From Norana najaformis (lineage: Eukaryota; Annelida; Clitellata; Crassiclitellata; Hormogastridae), in NCBI GenBank assembly GCA_964023275.1, contig OZ029914.1:45385437-45449436 (forward strand): DNA of 64,000 bases, written 5' to 3'. Numbering within the stretch: the first letter of the stretch is position 1; each line of letters begins with the position of its first letter. The position numbers and the translations under genes were made by a program. The notes below the pieces were generated by a model, which was not told where the DNA came from, did not search any database, and worked only from the letters and a program-made list of their open reading frames with translations. This document shows positions 10,995-23,530 of the stretch, in pieces.

Positions 10995-11599
10995 ATGCGC
11001 CAGTTGTATTCCTCGCATCTTTCTAGCAGTGGCAATCTAAAAGACAAAATTATCCTCTGCCAACGTCAACCAAATATGTCTGATTGTGGAGTGTATGCTG
11101 CAGCATTTTCTTTAGAATGGTCTGTTAGTTCGAAAAGCCTGGTTGCTTCATACGATGTCACAGCAACGCGTACGCATCTAGCTCGTTGCCTTGAGAAGCA
11201 GTAAGTAGCGGAGTTTCCACAACTGTACCACTTCGAAAAGAGGAGATGACTGTGAACATCTAGATCAGGAACTAAAATCTGCAAACATTATCACTTGACT
11301 TTGATATAATTTGTCTTGCTGCATTTTATTTGTAAGCATTTAAAGAACTACTTTTTAACAGAAATGTGACTGCTTATAGTAGAAGAATACAGTCTCCCCG
11401 GGGGAGAGTTTATTTCGAAGGGGGATGAATTAATTTCTCCCTCCCGGAGATTTTGTTTTAGAATATAGTCTCCGGGGGAGAATTTATTCTAGAACAGATT
11501 CGCCGGGGGGGGGGAGAATCTGTTCCGAAATAGATCAGTCGGGGGAAGACTTTTAGAGGGGGAGACTCTGTTGCGGATCACCGGCTCAAGGGCCAAGAA

Positions 11600-12060
11600 A
11601 AGATGAGCGCCTCCCCTACATCTCACTTGTGGGATATTGGTTACTTTACTTACTTGCTGCCACTCGATGTTGCTTGATCTTAATTGTGTCTATCATCGTC
11701 GTATGCACAGCGCCATGCCATCACTCGTGTGAGACAGATTCTTACCCGACTTGTTGCGGTTTGGCAATTGCAGGATGATGGGGTGGGGTATTAGCGATTT
11801 CAGCAACACTCTCCTCCGTATTAGTCATCCATCGGTCGATCTACCGTAGCTAATAGAATTTATGCCTTGGCCTAGGATGGGTTGAGGGAGAGCATAACGA
11901 TCTAACGGGTAGGCTAGACACATCAAAGCCAAATCTGTTACTTCAAATCGACTGTTCTGAGATGTTATGAATACGGAGACTCAGAAGGGCCACCAACAGT
12001 CGAAAGGCTACAAGGACGCTACAAAAATACAGGCATTTGACAGTGTGAAGCAACACTAGA
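11600..12060. other. Intergenic, nothing recognised
   Basis: Unique-looking sequence between the Ulp1-carrying element and a LINE copy. No open frame of note and no box A/B. Confidence 0.4.
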
Positions 12061-12067
12061 AGTATCT

Positions 12068-12350
12068 TGCAATTTCTGCTTCGGCCTTTCACTCAAAACT
12101 GAAAACATTCCTCTTTCTCAGATCCTATCCTGACACCCCTTCTTCCTCTTAACTCTCTCTGCTCTCCAACCCCAAACACCACCACCAGTAGCTGCCACGC
12201 TGTCTCTCCGTCTGACTTTTGGATCTTGACCTGGATCCGGACCCTTTTGCTATCGATTTTGTTTTGTCTGAGCGTCTGTGAATACGCTGGTCCCCGCGGC
12301 TCGGTTTTCGTTGGGCGCTGTAGAAATCTCGGAATTACGATTACGATTAA
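12068..12350 (+). mobile_element. LINE family 1, 3' end
   Basis: Starts in the RT C-terminus (SxFHSKLKTFLF frame), runs through the CT-rich UTR and ends GCGCTGTAGAAATCTCGG plus GATTACGATTA. Well preserved against the copies at 2046 and 55085. Confidence 0.75.
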
Positions 12351-12359
12351 AGATGCTGC

Positions 12360-13430
12360 CTAATTTATCGCTTTTACAATTACAATTACAAAAGAAAGAA
12401 TGTCAGACATACATAGCATAGCATAAACATAACGATGGTCTTTCTGAAGATATTTCTGAACGTCAGGACCACTGCAATGTGTGCTTCTTAAATCAAATTT
12501 CTCCTGTCTCCATTCCAATGGGATGCTACTTTGCCAAAAGCAAAAAAACCATGGTTGTTGTTTTCTTCCTTGCATTACTTTTTTAAAATGTAGATCTCAT
12601 AATAAGCTATTTTCTATTTGTATAGCCTCGAGTTAGAGATAGCTCGTTATGTTCAAAACATCTTTCTAACGGTACTGCTTCCTCTAGCATAATATTCTCA
12701 GCTTCAATCAAGTCTCCAACCTAAAAAGAAGAAGCTCCAGACCTTCACACTTTACACAGTTAATTATATTGTCAGCTTCCGCCAAAAATTAAGCTTTTTC
12801 TTTAATTTAATACTACACTGCCATTTTTGCCGCGTGATATACGCACTCCATCAGTGGCCTCTCTAGGTCTCCGTAGACAGGTGTACATTAACAATTTTAA
12901 GCAACAACAGAACCTAGCTCAAGGCAAGCGGAGAAGGCCACTCCAGAATAATCTACATATGAAAGGTCGTTGCATGATTTTAATGTGGCAATATTGATAC
13001 ATTGAAATGAAAAAAGAAAACTCGGCTGCACCTTTTAGCATGGCAATAACAACTACGAAGAAACTAAGACTGACTGAATAAAATTACAATGTTGATCACA
13101 TTGGCTATGACGTTATGATATGCTTAGAATTTTATTATGACTATACTTATGATTATGATAACGATTATGATAACGATTATGATAATGAATATGATATTGA
13201 TTATGGTCATGATTGTGGAGATTAAATCACGTAAACCTTTACCACTTCCTCAAGGATAGTGCTCATCCCATTCACCCTTTGACATAACCGAGTTATTCCA
13301 AGACAGCAACGAGCCGCCCAGAAAAGAGCAAGTTAAACTTTAGCCTAGTGCGCATGCCCAATACCGATTCACACTTCTAGTTATTCTAAGACAGGCACGA
13401 GCAAGTGAAACGTTAGCCACACTCTGAACT
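12360..13430. other. Intergenic, with a GATTATGATAAC minisatellite
   Basis: No gene seen. A short 12-mer array (GATTATGATAAC and variants) sits at 13145-13205. Degenerate copies of the motif CTAGTTATTCTAAGACAGG precede the upstream block of MARVEL copy 1. Confidence 0.45.
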
Positions 13431-13990
13431 GGCCTAGTTATGCTAGACCGCAGCGGACCGTGGAGACATGCTTTGTTCTGGATCGGCCGCCACCAAACGC
13501 TCATCAGCATTGCGGGTACGCATCACATACGTTCCAACTCGATCTGGCCGCAGGTGATACACTACAGGTAGACGGTGCCTCTGATCAATCAACAGGTAGG
13601 TATATCTATTCTGCAAACGTGGCTTTCTGATTTGGTAGCGTGATGAGTATTTCACGCAGATAATAACGCTTAATTGAACGCGCATAGTTTGTTGTGGTCT
13701 GCTGGTTCGAAGTAGGATTTATGTACTAATGTATGCAAAAATCTGACAGTTAACGGCCAAAGAACAAACACTACTTGAATGATGAGATATTACATGTGGA
13801 CATTACAGTGTAGTGTCTCGACTCCTTGAACTTGATCGGTTCAATTCATGCATAACTGAACCGCTGTTGCTATTAGCTGTAGCCATAAAGCTGGATAAAA
13901 GGTAGGCAAAGTTGGCTAACAGGCGGTTAACTGTATAGGAAAGAATTGTAAATGCATTTCTGCAGTTACCAGGAGGTGTCTATTCTGCAA
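13430..13990 (+). promoter_or_regulatory. Conserved upstream block of MARVEL copy 1
   Basis: Shares ordered motifs with 24480-25090, 37351-37760 and 43230-43935: CTACAGGTnnACGGTG, a TTTCACGCAGnnAnTAACG element, AAAGAnTnnTAAA and TATTCTGCA. The distance to the first coding exon and an acceptor just before the ATG (at 17050) imply a non-coding first exon. A possible donor is GGAG|GTGTC at 13976. Promoter/5' exon status is inferred from conservation only. Confidence 0.45.
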
Positions 13991-14179
13991 AGATCCGCAA
14001 TGTTGCTGTTCATAATGTCTATAACCCCTTACTAAAGCCTCCTAGAATTGCAAAACCCAGCTCATTTGCTATAAAGTCTTGCTTTTAAAGATTGGAAAAG
14101 GGTTTTTGGAAAATTGATGCGCCCTAAAAAAACTCATCCTATCAAGGTAATTAGTTTAGGTTCTTCATCCAGCCATACT

Positions 14180-17050
14180 GGCTTAATATATGCGCTATAT
14201 TAAATGCTTTTATGCATACGTACTTACACACATAAATACTTACACACGTATATACTTTTTAGTGTTCTGCCCTTATGCAGGTCCAAGTATCCAACGATGC
14301 CATTCTTCTCTGTTCTTTGCCCTTTCTTTGACTTCTTGTATCTCCGTCTTCTTTCATTATCCATCACCCATTCCAGCAGCATATTCCTTGGTCTTCCTCG
14401 AACTTTCTTTCCCTCAATTCTTCCTTCAATCACTGTCCTCAGGAGAGAATTTCCACGCTGTATATGACCAACTCAGTTCATTTGTCTCCTTCTTATTGTA
14501 CTGACCAATGTCCTTTCTTCCTGTACCAAGTGCAGCACCTCCTCATTTGTTTTATAATCCTTCCAGCTGATTTTGGCCAGTCTTCTCCATATCCACATAT
14601 TTCAAATGCCTCGAGTTATATATATACACACATGCGTACATATACCCACATACGTATATTCGCACACACACACACACGCACAGAGGCCTACATCCAATGA
14701 TTGTTGTGGACTAGGCCTTCTTGAATGCGGTCGATAGGCCTCGATACTGAAGTCATACATATAGCATGCCTAGCCCAGTATACGTCTGGTTTCATCACGA
14801 TAGGTCTGCTGTAGCCTGTTGTTCAATGACAGTAGTCTAAACTGAACACTGTCGTTGCGTTTGGAACAGGCTGAATATATGCGTTATATTAACTTAGACT
14901 AAAACAGGCTTGACAAACAGTAGTTACGTGCTAAGATACATATTGCTTCCATGTATATTGCATAGTGTTCCAAATGCGTTGATTTTAAATTTCGTTTTCG
15001 TGATTCTACATAAAATTGTTTAACTGTTAAATTCTTGGTTTTAACCTGCAAATTTTCAATTTTCTGACACAATATTTGTCTTTTCTGAGACAAGTTTTAA
15101 TTATTTTTTGTTTTTGTCGTGTATATTCGACAACGACGCTATAGAAGTTTCTAATTAATACTAATGCTCATAATACTAATACCACTACTAATAATAGTAT
15201 ATTTTAGAATGTCTGTGGAAGGATTAATATCATAGGAGATATTTTTAATCACCCAACAGTATTTTGTCTCGCGCTAACAAAGATTTTTTGCTTACTGGTT
15301 AGTCCTAAGTGTTCAATAAGTAAATCCTGTACAAAATTTGTAAGCGTGTTCAGATATTATTTTGTGCTATGGTTATTCAGGTCATGTAGGCTGATCTTTG
15401 AATGGATATGCCATTTGCAGCATCTACTTGCGTAGATTCGGTGACCTATATTAGCAAAATTTATGCTCATTCTTAATGTATTTGCGACCTGCAGGGCTTT
15501 GCATTTGCAAAAATTCGTTGAATCTAAAGTCACAGAGTGACCTGTAGGCCCAGTATAAAAATGCAAATTTCGTAGTTTGCGCTTTCGGAATTTGATCTTA
15601 GCGAGGCTGGAAAACGACCCCTGTTTGACCTAAGTGCATGCAATTAAAAGATTCCAATATGGGCGTTTCAAACGTCTGCATGCCTACGTGTATTTGCCCT
15701 ACATGCAAATTAGTTTGGTGTTCTGCAAAGCAGTCGTCGGTCTGTTTGCCGAGTGAAATATCGACAGGAAAATCAATATCATACCGTAGGCCTATTTACA
15801 TGTACACTGTACAAGCACTGAAGTCAAGCTGGTGAAGTGCACGATTTGAATAGACGTGGTCAATTATAATAATATATCCCCTTGTCTATCCTGCCGCTTC
15901 AATTCCAAACACCATCCACCGTAGCTGTCTGCCTGCTAGCCTGCCTGACTTTTGGATCTTGACCTAGAACCGTACTCTCCTTTGCCCCTATCGGTAAACA
16001 AAATGACCGAATGTTCATATTGTGGCTTTGGGTTTAAATTCCAGGAAAGAAATTCAATTTTAGAGAACTGATTAGCTTTATAAACTTCCACAAATTTGAT
16101 AAGAATGTTAAATTTCTGCGTAATGTTCTATTACACTTTGAAAGCATTTCTTGCAAGCATTTTTTGCAAGCATTTTTGCATTGCATGTATATATATATAC
16201 ATACATTACAAAAATTTGTATTGCATGTATATATATACACGCAATACAAAAATATATCCATTATATATATATAACAGAATCACCAAAGATCTTGATGTGA
16301 CTTATAAAATTTTGCGCCATGTTATTATAGTCGGAAATAAAGATAAAATAAAAATTCTTACAGCAGATTAATAAAAAGTTAAGAATGAATTGCGCACTTC
16401 TACTTCAAATTCATTTAATTGCTAAGTCCAAACGGACCATTGCATTGCTTGCTTCATCAGAAACTGGTTATGTTGATCGCCCAGATAATTAGAATCGTCT
16501 ATATTTCCAGGTTGAACTATGGTTACCACAGACTAAGATGGAGGAGGTTGGGGTATATGCAGTAAAGCCTCTGTTTTTTGTACAAGCTAAAGACATTGTA
16601 TTATTTCAGAGTCTTCTCTTTTACTGGTTTTTACATGCTATAACTGGTTTGATAATGTGAATACAACTATTATTTGCAGGTTTTTACTTCGACCGTTGAC
16701 CGGTTTCAATAGCAAATGTAATTTATTTTCAACTTTAATTTAGTCGAATCGCGTAAAGTATCGCCATTAGTTCGTCTGTGGAATGTATCAAGGTGCGATC
16801 TAAGATTGGCAGCAGTGAGGATAGCTATGACCAGAAGCGAAATGTATTGAAAACATGTAGCCTATCTTTAAAATGGCAGACAGACTAAACCAGTCGGAGA
16901 AACCTTCGCCTGCTGTTACAGATAAATTGGACCCTGAAAATTCTTGAACCTAAGTGTAAATCTAAGAGCTTAATCTGCTGATTTTTATTGAACAAATCGC
17001 TAAAATTGAATTTCTGTTGATCATCATATACAAGTTGTATTGTTTTGCAG
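14180..17050. other. Probable first intron of MARVEL copy 1
   Basis: Contains (ACAC/ATAC)n at about 14610-14690, a LINE family 1 UTR piece at 15890-15995, and a TA-rich palindromic tract at 16180-16290 (ATTGCATGTATATATATA repeated). No coding sequence recognised. Confidence 0.4.
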
Positions 17051-17061
17051 CTTTCTGAAAT

Positions 17062-20000
17062 ATGGAAGGACAAGCAAGATGCGAATGTCCACCGAGTTAT
17101 TTGAGAACCATACCTGGAATATTGAAGATCGTTGAAATGGTAAGTCTTAAAACAATAATCGTAGAATAGGAAGTGCTGTCGTTCTAGCGGTGGCTAACTC
17201 AACAATCGCAAGTAGTTCGGGGTAACCTAACAAAACCACATTGCAGGTTTTGATATTGATGTGGGAGTGTAATGTAATGTAATATATCCTATCCATTAGT
17301 TTCGTATCAACCGATAGCATTAGTTGTGTTGAACTTCGTCACTGTTTATCACTTGCTGTTTCAATTTACACTTTTTCAATCACTGGTTGACCTTTCTTTT
17401 TGATCTGAGTAAACTGGGAAACTAAATCTCAAAAATTTCTTACCGCCATAAAAAGCTGCACCAGGGATAGTGGCTTATCTTCCGACGCGATATTAAATAA
17501 AGTCCCCAAGAACAAGGTTTAAGTAGACAAAATACGGGGTCACATTTGTCCCCTTCTTGAATTCTCACATCATTTTTTCCTTTGTGAGAGGCTCTGCAAA
17601 GGCGTTATATAATTGTTGAGATACATACGCATATACAATCGTATGTTTTAGTATATGTTGTAAATTGATGTGGTTCTAACACAGATAAAATGTCTTTGAA
17701 CCATTAAAACGCACATTATTCTACGTTATGTTGTGCCATGCTGCGCCATCTCATGCTACGTCGTGTCATGCAATTTCACGTCACGTCACGTAATGTCAGT
17801 TCTCATTAGGTTACGTTGTAAGTAATTAGTTAAGTAAGTAAGTAATCTTAATAGCGTGAAGCAAATGCATATACTGTACTTTACGATAATTCATGCATAA
17901 CAGTAAATAGAAACACTATGTCGGTAAAAAAGATCCAATGTTATGTTGTTATGTTATGTTGTTATGTTATGTTGTTATGTTATGTTGTTATGTTGTATTG
18001 TTATGTTATGTTGTTATGTTATGTTGTTTTGTTATGTTGTTATGTTATGTTGTTATGTTATGTTGTTATGTTATGTTGTTATGATATGTTGTTATGGTAT
18101 GTTGTTATGGTAGGTTGTTATGGTATGTTGTGTCATGTTAAGTTAAATACAAGTATGCTGGAGAAGTATCACATTTAATGACCTAATGGTGATTTTAACT
18201 TCAGGTCTTAACAATACTGACGTTTGCCTTATCATTCGGTGGCTGGTGGAATGGTGATGGAGGAGGATGGGTGGAATTCACTGGAATAGTTTGCTTCATC
18301 AACGTTACTATCTGGTTCATACTCCATCTGATCAATTTAATACCACAGATATTTCTCAACTATCTTTTCGTAAGTGTTGCTGATGCACTTTACAAATTCA
18401 GGTGCACTGAATCAACTGTTTCATAGATATTCACAGATGTTTCATAGATAAAAATCGTTAAATTTGAATTTCTGTTTTTTCTTTTTCTTAAGTGTTGATC
18501 ATCATATACAAGTTGTATTGTTTTGCAGTTCTCTGAAATAAGGAAGGACAAGCAAGAAGTAGCAAAGTTGATTATATCACTTGTAACATTAATTTAGATA
18601 TTACAGTAGGCCCCTATTGGTGGGTAAGTGCAAATACCAGTTGGAAAGTTGAAAATGTGTCCCGTTGGTGGATTCCTCTGGTGGAGTTTGTGCTACGGCC
18701 GAATTATCCTATGACCTAAGGACCACCCACGTTTCTAAGGAGGTGTCTAGTAAACAGATATGTTATCTGCACCTTTCTGATTTATCTGCAAGGCAGAAAT
18801 TTTATGCCGAACAATCACTCTATAAAATTTTTCAATTTATACAGTTTTACCGTTAAGCATAATTCATTAAACTGTAAATGGCACCAATAATATTAATATG
18901 TTTTTCATACGTTAATGTAATTTATTTCAAAGCCAAAAATCACTTAATGGCACTTGTGCTGAAACGCAGAAAACCCAATCTAGCGAGCAATCAAGCAAAC
19001 AATTGTAGAAGAAAAATAATAATAAGCCAAGACAGGAGTCATAGCTTACCTAATGGCATTCAGCTTTAACAGCTTCAATTCGCTGGACTTGTTATGTGCT
19101 GATTCCAGGAGCTAATAAGCTATATCATCATGACGGTCTTCCTACTCATCAGCGGAATTGTAGCAGCTGCGGCAGCTGGGCGACATAGCGGTTCTGTTGG
19201 GGCCGCTTCGGTATGAAACAGTAAAAATACAACTCTCTAGGCAAATTCTGAATACCTAGTATTTTTCTTTTCTTGCTCACATGTTCTTATTAACTATAAA
19301 CCAGTAAAACTATAAAGCTGTAAGCAAACTCTGTAAATAGAGTTGCGTTTGTTCATTCCAGTTTTGTTGAAGTTTCTCTCCACATATTCCAATTTCTTTT
19401 ATGAAGTAGTACAGGTCTTACTTTGAATATAAACTTGCCTTTTTATCTCAACTTAAAAATTTTCGTTTTCACTTCTTTGTCTGGAACAACAAAGATGTTA
19501 TTCGCCATATAAAGTTGCTTTTGAATACCTCAATTTTGATTAAGTTTATTTTGCATGAAATCTAACTTTCTGATGTGACTTGTTGCAAGTCAGACCTCAA
19601 TCTAGCGATCTTCGAGATATTGTGGCTTGAATTTGGTGCGCCTGCGGTTTAGGCCTTGTGCATTAGGCACCGGTGCTATTGAAGTAACTAAATAATATTA
19701 GTAAATATAATAGTAATTATTATAATAATCAATTTCTCCGTTACTTGTTACACGATTTTCACATACTACGATCAAGGACTTTTTGCATATCACTTGCATG
19801 ACTTTCCCAATATGAGGTAAACATGTTGCCTACCCCTTCAAGCTACGCCTGTGTATTTATCAAATGACAAGCGCAGCGTATTATGAATCATTTCGCTTGC
19901 GTGCACTAGCCTAGCGATTATAAAAATATAAATGCATGTGGAAAATTTCAGGCCGTGCAAAACATAATGAAATTTTACACAAAGAGCAGAATTGTTGGTT

Positions 20001-20879
20001 AGTGTAGCACCAGGTAAATTTTGAAAGATATCAACCCACTGTTTTCGTATGATCGTAAAAGCGAGGAATAGGAGTTTGACAGTTTTCGTTTTTAGTATCA
20101 GGTCAATTTAGAAAGATGTATGTTGTTGAGAAGTCGGCCACTATGATGGGAGTTCGTACGACAGTAACCGGGAGATGGGACAGTTTTCAAGCACTCCAGA
20201 AGATAGGGTTAGAGCGGATTTGGTCTGAGTCGGGGAGAATTCAAGCATACTGAAAGCTGCACGTGAAACTTTGAATTGATGGAAAGCTTTTGGGAGTGTA
20301 TATGCCTTACAGAATCCTTCGGACTCTGAGAAGGGTTTGGCGTGAGGTTGCAACATTGGAAACCTAGACATCATACATGATATTTCAATAAGTTTTCATT
20401 CAGCTGTTATGGTTTATCAAGCGGCCTATACGTGGAATGCCATATTGAAACTGCACCACACGGTTGCGCGGTATCTGTTAATACTGATGGGTTAAATTAC
20501 TTTTGAAATGTAACGAGAAGTATTCAAATTGATATTTAAATACTTCAATAGTACTCAAAATACTTTGAACTATTATCTTAATACTGTATATTATTATCGT
20601 ATTTAACAACTCTTGATCTTTTAAATGCATCTTCTCACTTCAAATGACTTTACGATCATAGCAGTATTATTGTGACTTATTTTGCGTGGCTAATGTTTCT
20701 ATAAAGATTGGTATTTGTATCGATTTCAGTTCTTTGCTTTCGCCTCAGCAATTGTCTGCGCAATTGATGCCGTCATGCAGTTCCTCGAGTACAGACAAGG
20801 CAGCTCCCACACCGCCACTACTACCACGACAGTCACAACAACTTCCACTTCATCATCTGCGGTCAAAGCCGAATACTAG
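17062..20879 (+). CDS. MARVEL-domain tetraspan protein, copy 1
   Basis: Coding exons 17062-17139, 18205-18369, 19109-19210 and 20730-20879 (TAG), all phase 0, with GTAAGT/GTATG donors and AG acceptors. The product is 164 aa. Four hydrophobic segments: about 18-36 after PGILKIVEM, about 55-77 (FTGIVCFINVTIWFILHL), about 82-103 (LISYIIMTVFLLISGIV) and about 115-134 (FFAFASAIVCAIDAVMQFLEY). A Gly/Trp-rich first loop and a Thr/Ser-rich tail end in AVKAEY. Length, topology and PGILKI...FFAFAS match MARVEL proteins of the CMTM/plasmolipin kind, which act in membrane sorting and membrane domains. The second extracellular loop is 13-14 residues shorter than in copies 2 and 4. AATAAA lies at 21002. 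Specific function unknown. Confidence 0.85.
17936..18140. repeat. 13-bp minisatellite (TTATGTTATGTTG)n
   Basis: About fifteen copies, drifting to TATGGTATGTTG at the right end. It sits in intron 1 of MARVEL copy 1, about 60 bp before the exon 2 acceptor. The Cys/Tyr/Val/Met open frame over it repeats every 13 residues and is spurious. Confidence 0.9.
18440..18565 (+). pseudogene. Duplicated exon 1 fragment of MARVEL copy 1 inside intron 2
   Basis: ATCATATACAAGTTGTATTG, then TTTTGCAG, CTGAAATA and GGAAGGACAAGCAAGA, repeat 17018-17083 almost exactly. The start codon ATG is changed to AAG and similarity stops after the AGCAAGA. The polypyrimidine/acceptor part is intact, so it could act as a cryptic acceptor. 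Confidence 0.8.
19435..19690 (+). mobile_element. LINE family 2, degraded 3' end
   Basis: The TATCTCAACTTAAAAATTTT region fits the RT C-terminus (LSQLK...). TTTGGTGCGCCTGCGGTTTA and a CACCGGTGCTATTGAAGTAA terminus follow. It lies in intron 3 of MARVEL copy 1. Confidence 0.55.
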
Positions 20880-21001
20880 ATCGGTAGTCTGCAGCCAGAG
20901 TCGACTACTAGTTCGCCTAGTAGCTAGTAATACTTTAGACCTATATAATGTTGTATATGTTTATGTTCCATTACTGCTCTGTGCCTTTAGATTTTGTTTT
21001 T

Positions 21002-21007
21002 AATAAA
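21002..21007 (+). terminator. AATAAA polyadenylation signal of MARVEL copy 1
   Basis: Canonical hexamer 122 bp after the TAG. Confidence 0.55.
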
Positions 21008-21039
21008 TTAGAGCTTTCGGCATCGATCGAAATTGTGGG

Positions 21040-22320
21040 ACACCTTGTAAGCCCACTGGTGTAGAGAGTCTCAGTTCTTTTGTTGCACATTTCTTAGGCT
21101 CGATGGAAAGAAAATGAATTAGAGCTCGAGATGAGATGGGTGTAATTATTCTCGATCGTAAGCATGCATTGAAAAGAACACTTCCTGCTTTAGCTAACTG
21201 TTATGACTGAGTTTTGACCGAGAGTTCATGCAACAGGTCCTCATTCTTAGACACTGCACGGTCTTATTGTGCATAGTCAACTCGAAATTTCTGAAACTTT
21301 ACTCAAAAGGCGAGCGCATAACAACAGCTTATTCACGAGCGCTGCGTCAAGTTGAAGAGTTTGTGGAGAGATAGCGTGATACCAACTAGTTCAGGTTGAT
21401 TGGAGCTGAGAGAGGGAATGAGACAGAGGAGCTTTAACGATGGGTTGTGTTTAGTTTAAGAAAAGTGGGTAGACGATGGACTGCATGGACCAGGATAAGA
21501 TTTCTTGAATAGGTGGGAATTCAGTTTTGAATGGAAAGCCTGAGGGTGAATTTATATAAGATTACCCCTAAGAGCAGCGACTATGTTAACGCCTACTTGG
21601 AAACTATGCATTGAGACAATTTGTTCTAAGTCTAGACCGATAAAACTTGTCTATAAAAGCTACTCTTAAATGGACGAGTATTTATTTTGGCAGCAATTTC
21701 GAACTAAAAACGAAGAGACTTTAATTTAACGCCATGCCTTGTGAGCCCTACTTCTCATGGATACTTTTCTGAAGACAAAGAATTAAGTGTTCCTCAGTTT
21801 CTTCATCGCAGATGACGTGCGCGTAATGCCCGTTCATTTAACTTGTACAAGCCGTAGAGTTCTTCACAGATATTCCATTGTTGGCATGACTTTTCCATAT
21901 ATTTAAGCTCTAGAAAGGTTAGAGAAGCTATGGTGGTAAGGGGTTAGTCTGCACAGTTTTCATTGTATGTCTAAGGAATGTAGTCTTGAGTTTCCATGGC
22001 CCCACAGCGTGCCTACAATGAGGCAATGTTGACTTAGTCATCTGCTAATTCACGAGCTCTCTGGCAGTCAAGTTTTCGCCAAGCTGTGGTGCTTACTAGG
22101 TAACCCACTCACTAATTTGGATCCATAGACATATCTAGGCTTATCTAATCTACAAGGCTTCTCTGTTATTTACATCAGTCTTTGCCTTCAACTATTAACA
22201 CGATGAGCGGCAGAAAGCTGACATGTTTTACGCGGATTGTGTTAACGTTTGGGAAAATGAAATGATGTACATGAATCGCTGCATCATGTGACTCTTGTAT
22301 AGGGATATTGGTATTCGAAA
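21040..22320. other. Intergenic, nothing recognised
   Basis: Non-repetitive by eye, no long open frame and no splice-flanked coding stretch. It ends where similarity to 41815 onward begins. Confidence 0.4.
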
Positions 22321-22329
22321 CCGGCGTCG

Positions 22330-23530
22330 GTGGATTTAGTTTCTGTTGTCTAAGATATTAAGCGTTGTGCTAACTGCGTTCATTTCAAGTAGCTTTTGTT
22401 ATCTGGCTGGATATAGTTGCGGATCAGTGGAAATATTTTGTACGTGAAGATGAGAGGATGAATCATTTGAATAAACTGAAGCTTTTGTTTCTAGGTATTT
22501 CTTTTTAAGTCCTCGCCGAAACTGAAAGGCAGCTTCATTTCTCCGTTACGCAAGCGCCCCTAGCGAACTTGGATATGACTGATTAAATAAACTGTAAAAC
22601 TGTACAACGCTGATCGGAAGATCAAACGACAAGAGAAGGGTGAGAGAGAGGAAAGAGAGGAGAGGAGAGAGATAGGGAGAAAGGATGGGAAGGGAGGGAA
22701 AGAGGAAGGAGAGAGGGAGAGAGTTGAGCAGAGGGGGAGAGAGATGGAGAGCAAGAAAGAGGAGAGGATAGGAGAGGAGAGAGTGACGAGAGATAGGAGA
22801 GAGAGGCGAGAGACGGATACAGAGGGAGTGAAGAGGAGAGGCAGGGATGAGAATAGGGGAGGCAGAGAGGAGGAGAGAGCTCGAGAGAGAGAGGGAAGCA
22901 GAGAGGAAGTTAGGGGTGGGCTAGCCAGTAACTGCTACATACACCGAGGCTAAGCAATTGAGGCTGCAAACACTTCTTAGGCTTATCTATGAGAACCTCT
23001 TGTCAATGGCTTAAATAGAGTAAATCTTAAGGTTCGACCCGGCTCATTTTCAAAAGAATTTATTGGGTTTGAATGGGCGCTACGCCATTTAAGGTCCCTG
23101 TGTACTTAACCCTGCTAGCCCAAGATTCAAGTCTCTTAAATAAGTCACGATCATGCATGCGTGCGCGCGTGTGTGTGTGGACAAATATCTGCCCTTTACA
23201 AATAACATGCATGCAAAACATCAATTGGTACAATATAATATGCCATCCGCTCTGGCAAAAGGAGTTCTAAGTCGCACCACGCGATCTCCAGGACTCGTTA
23301 GAATGGTATTTAGGTAACAATCATGGAGTCCAGCCTCACACGTACATTTGTCAGGCACCACAACTTACGCATTAAGTTCTTGTACCCGGGACTCTGTGTT
23401 GGCTGTTCTCGAGCATCACCGTTAGTAAACAGTAGGGTCTCTATAGAACTCTGAAAGTTAAGGGCCTCTCTCTCAAACATTCGCTGTTCGTACACAGACC
23501 TTCGTCCTGACTTCCGAAATGACGAGGCCA
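22330..23530. repeat. Segmental duplication A, left copy (pairs with 41810-42950)
   Basis: Long near-identical stretch, for example TTTCTGTTGTCTAAGATnTT and GGATATAGTTGCGGATCAGTGG in both. It includes a purine-rich GAGAGA tract (22620-22910) that is shorter in the sister copy. It lies upstream of MARVEL copy 2, and its pair lies upstream of copy 4. Confidence 0.85.

Larger units (their letters stand above)
7271..11249 (+). pseudogene. Ulp1/SENP-like C48 cysteine protease, split by an insertion
   Basis: The part at 7271-7759 opens after a TAG and carries LLSGEWLNDKMIDA (the substrate-binding WLND of Ulp1 proteases) and the catalytic His region HDTDHWVLT...FYADSL, with His and Asp. The part at 10995-11249 resumes in frame and carries the Gln oxyanion and nucleophile segment QPNMSDCGVYAAAF. 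An in-frame TAA at 11202 precedes AEFPQLYHFEKRR, which continues the usual C-terminus, so the gene also has a nonsense change. The whole Ulp1 triad (His, Asp, Cys) is present but separated by 3.2 kb. The family normally cleaves SUMO-type isopeptide bonds. In mobile elements its role is unknown. Confidence 0.78.
6655..11578. mobile_element. Putative MULE-type DNA transposon carrying a Ulp1-like gene
   Basis: Both ends consist of irregular tandem units around AGTCTCCCC. The left end (6655-6800) reads AACAGAGTCTCCCCCT. The right end (11388-11578) holds the inverted form, including the same 16 bases in reverse complement at its outer edge. Between them lies a C48 protease gene interrupted by a second transposon. 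Mutator-like elements that capture Ulp1 genes are known in plants. No MULE transposase is visible, so the superfamily is inferred from end structure and cargo. Confidence 0.5.

Noticed and set aside
17936-18178. Cys/Tyr-rich 86-codon protein
   Set aside because: Read-out of the 13-bp minisatellite, with a 13-residue period.
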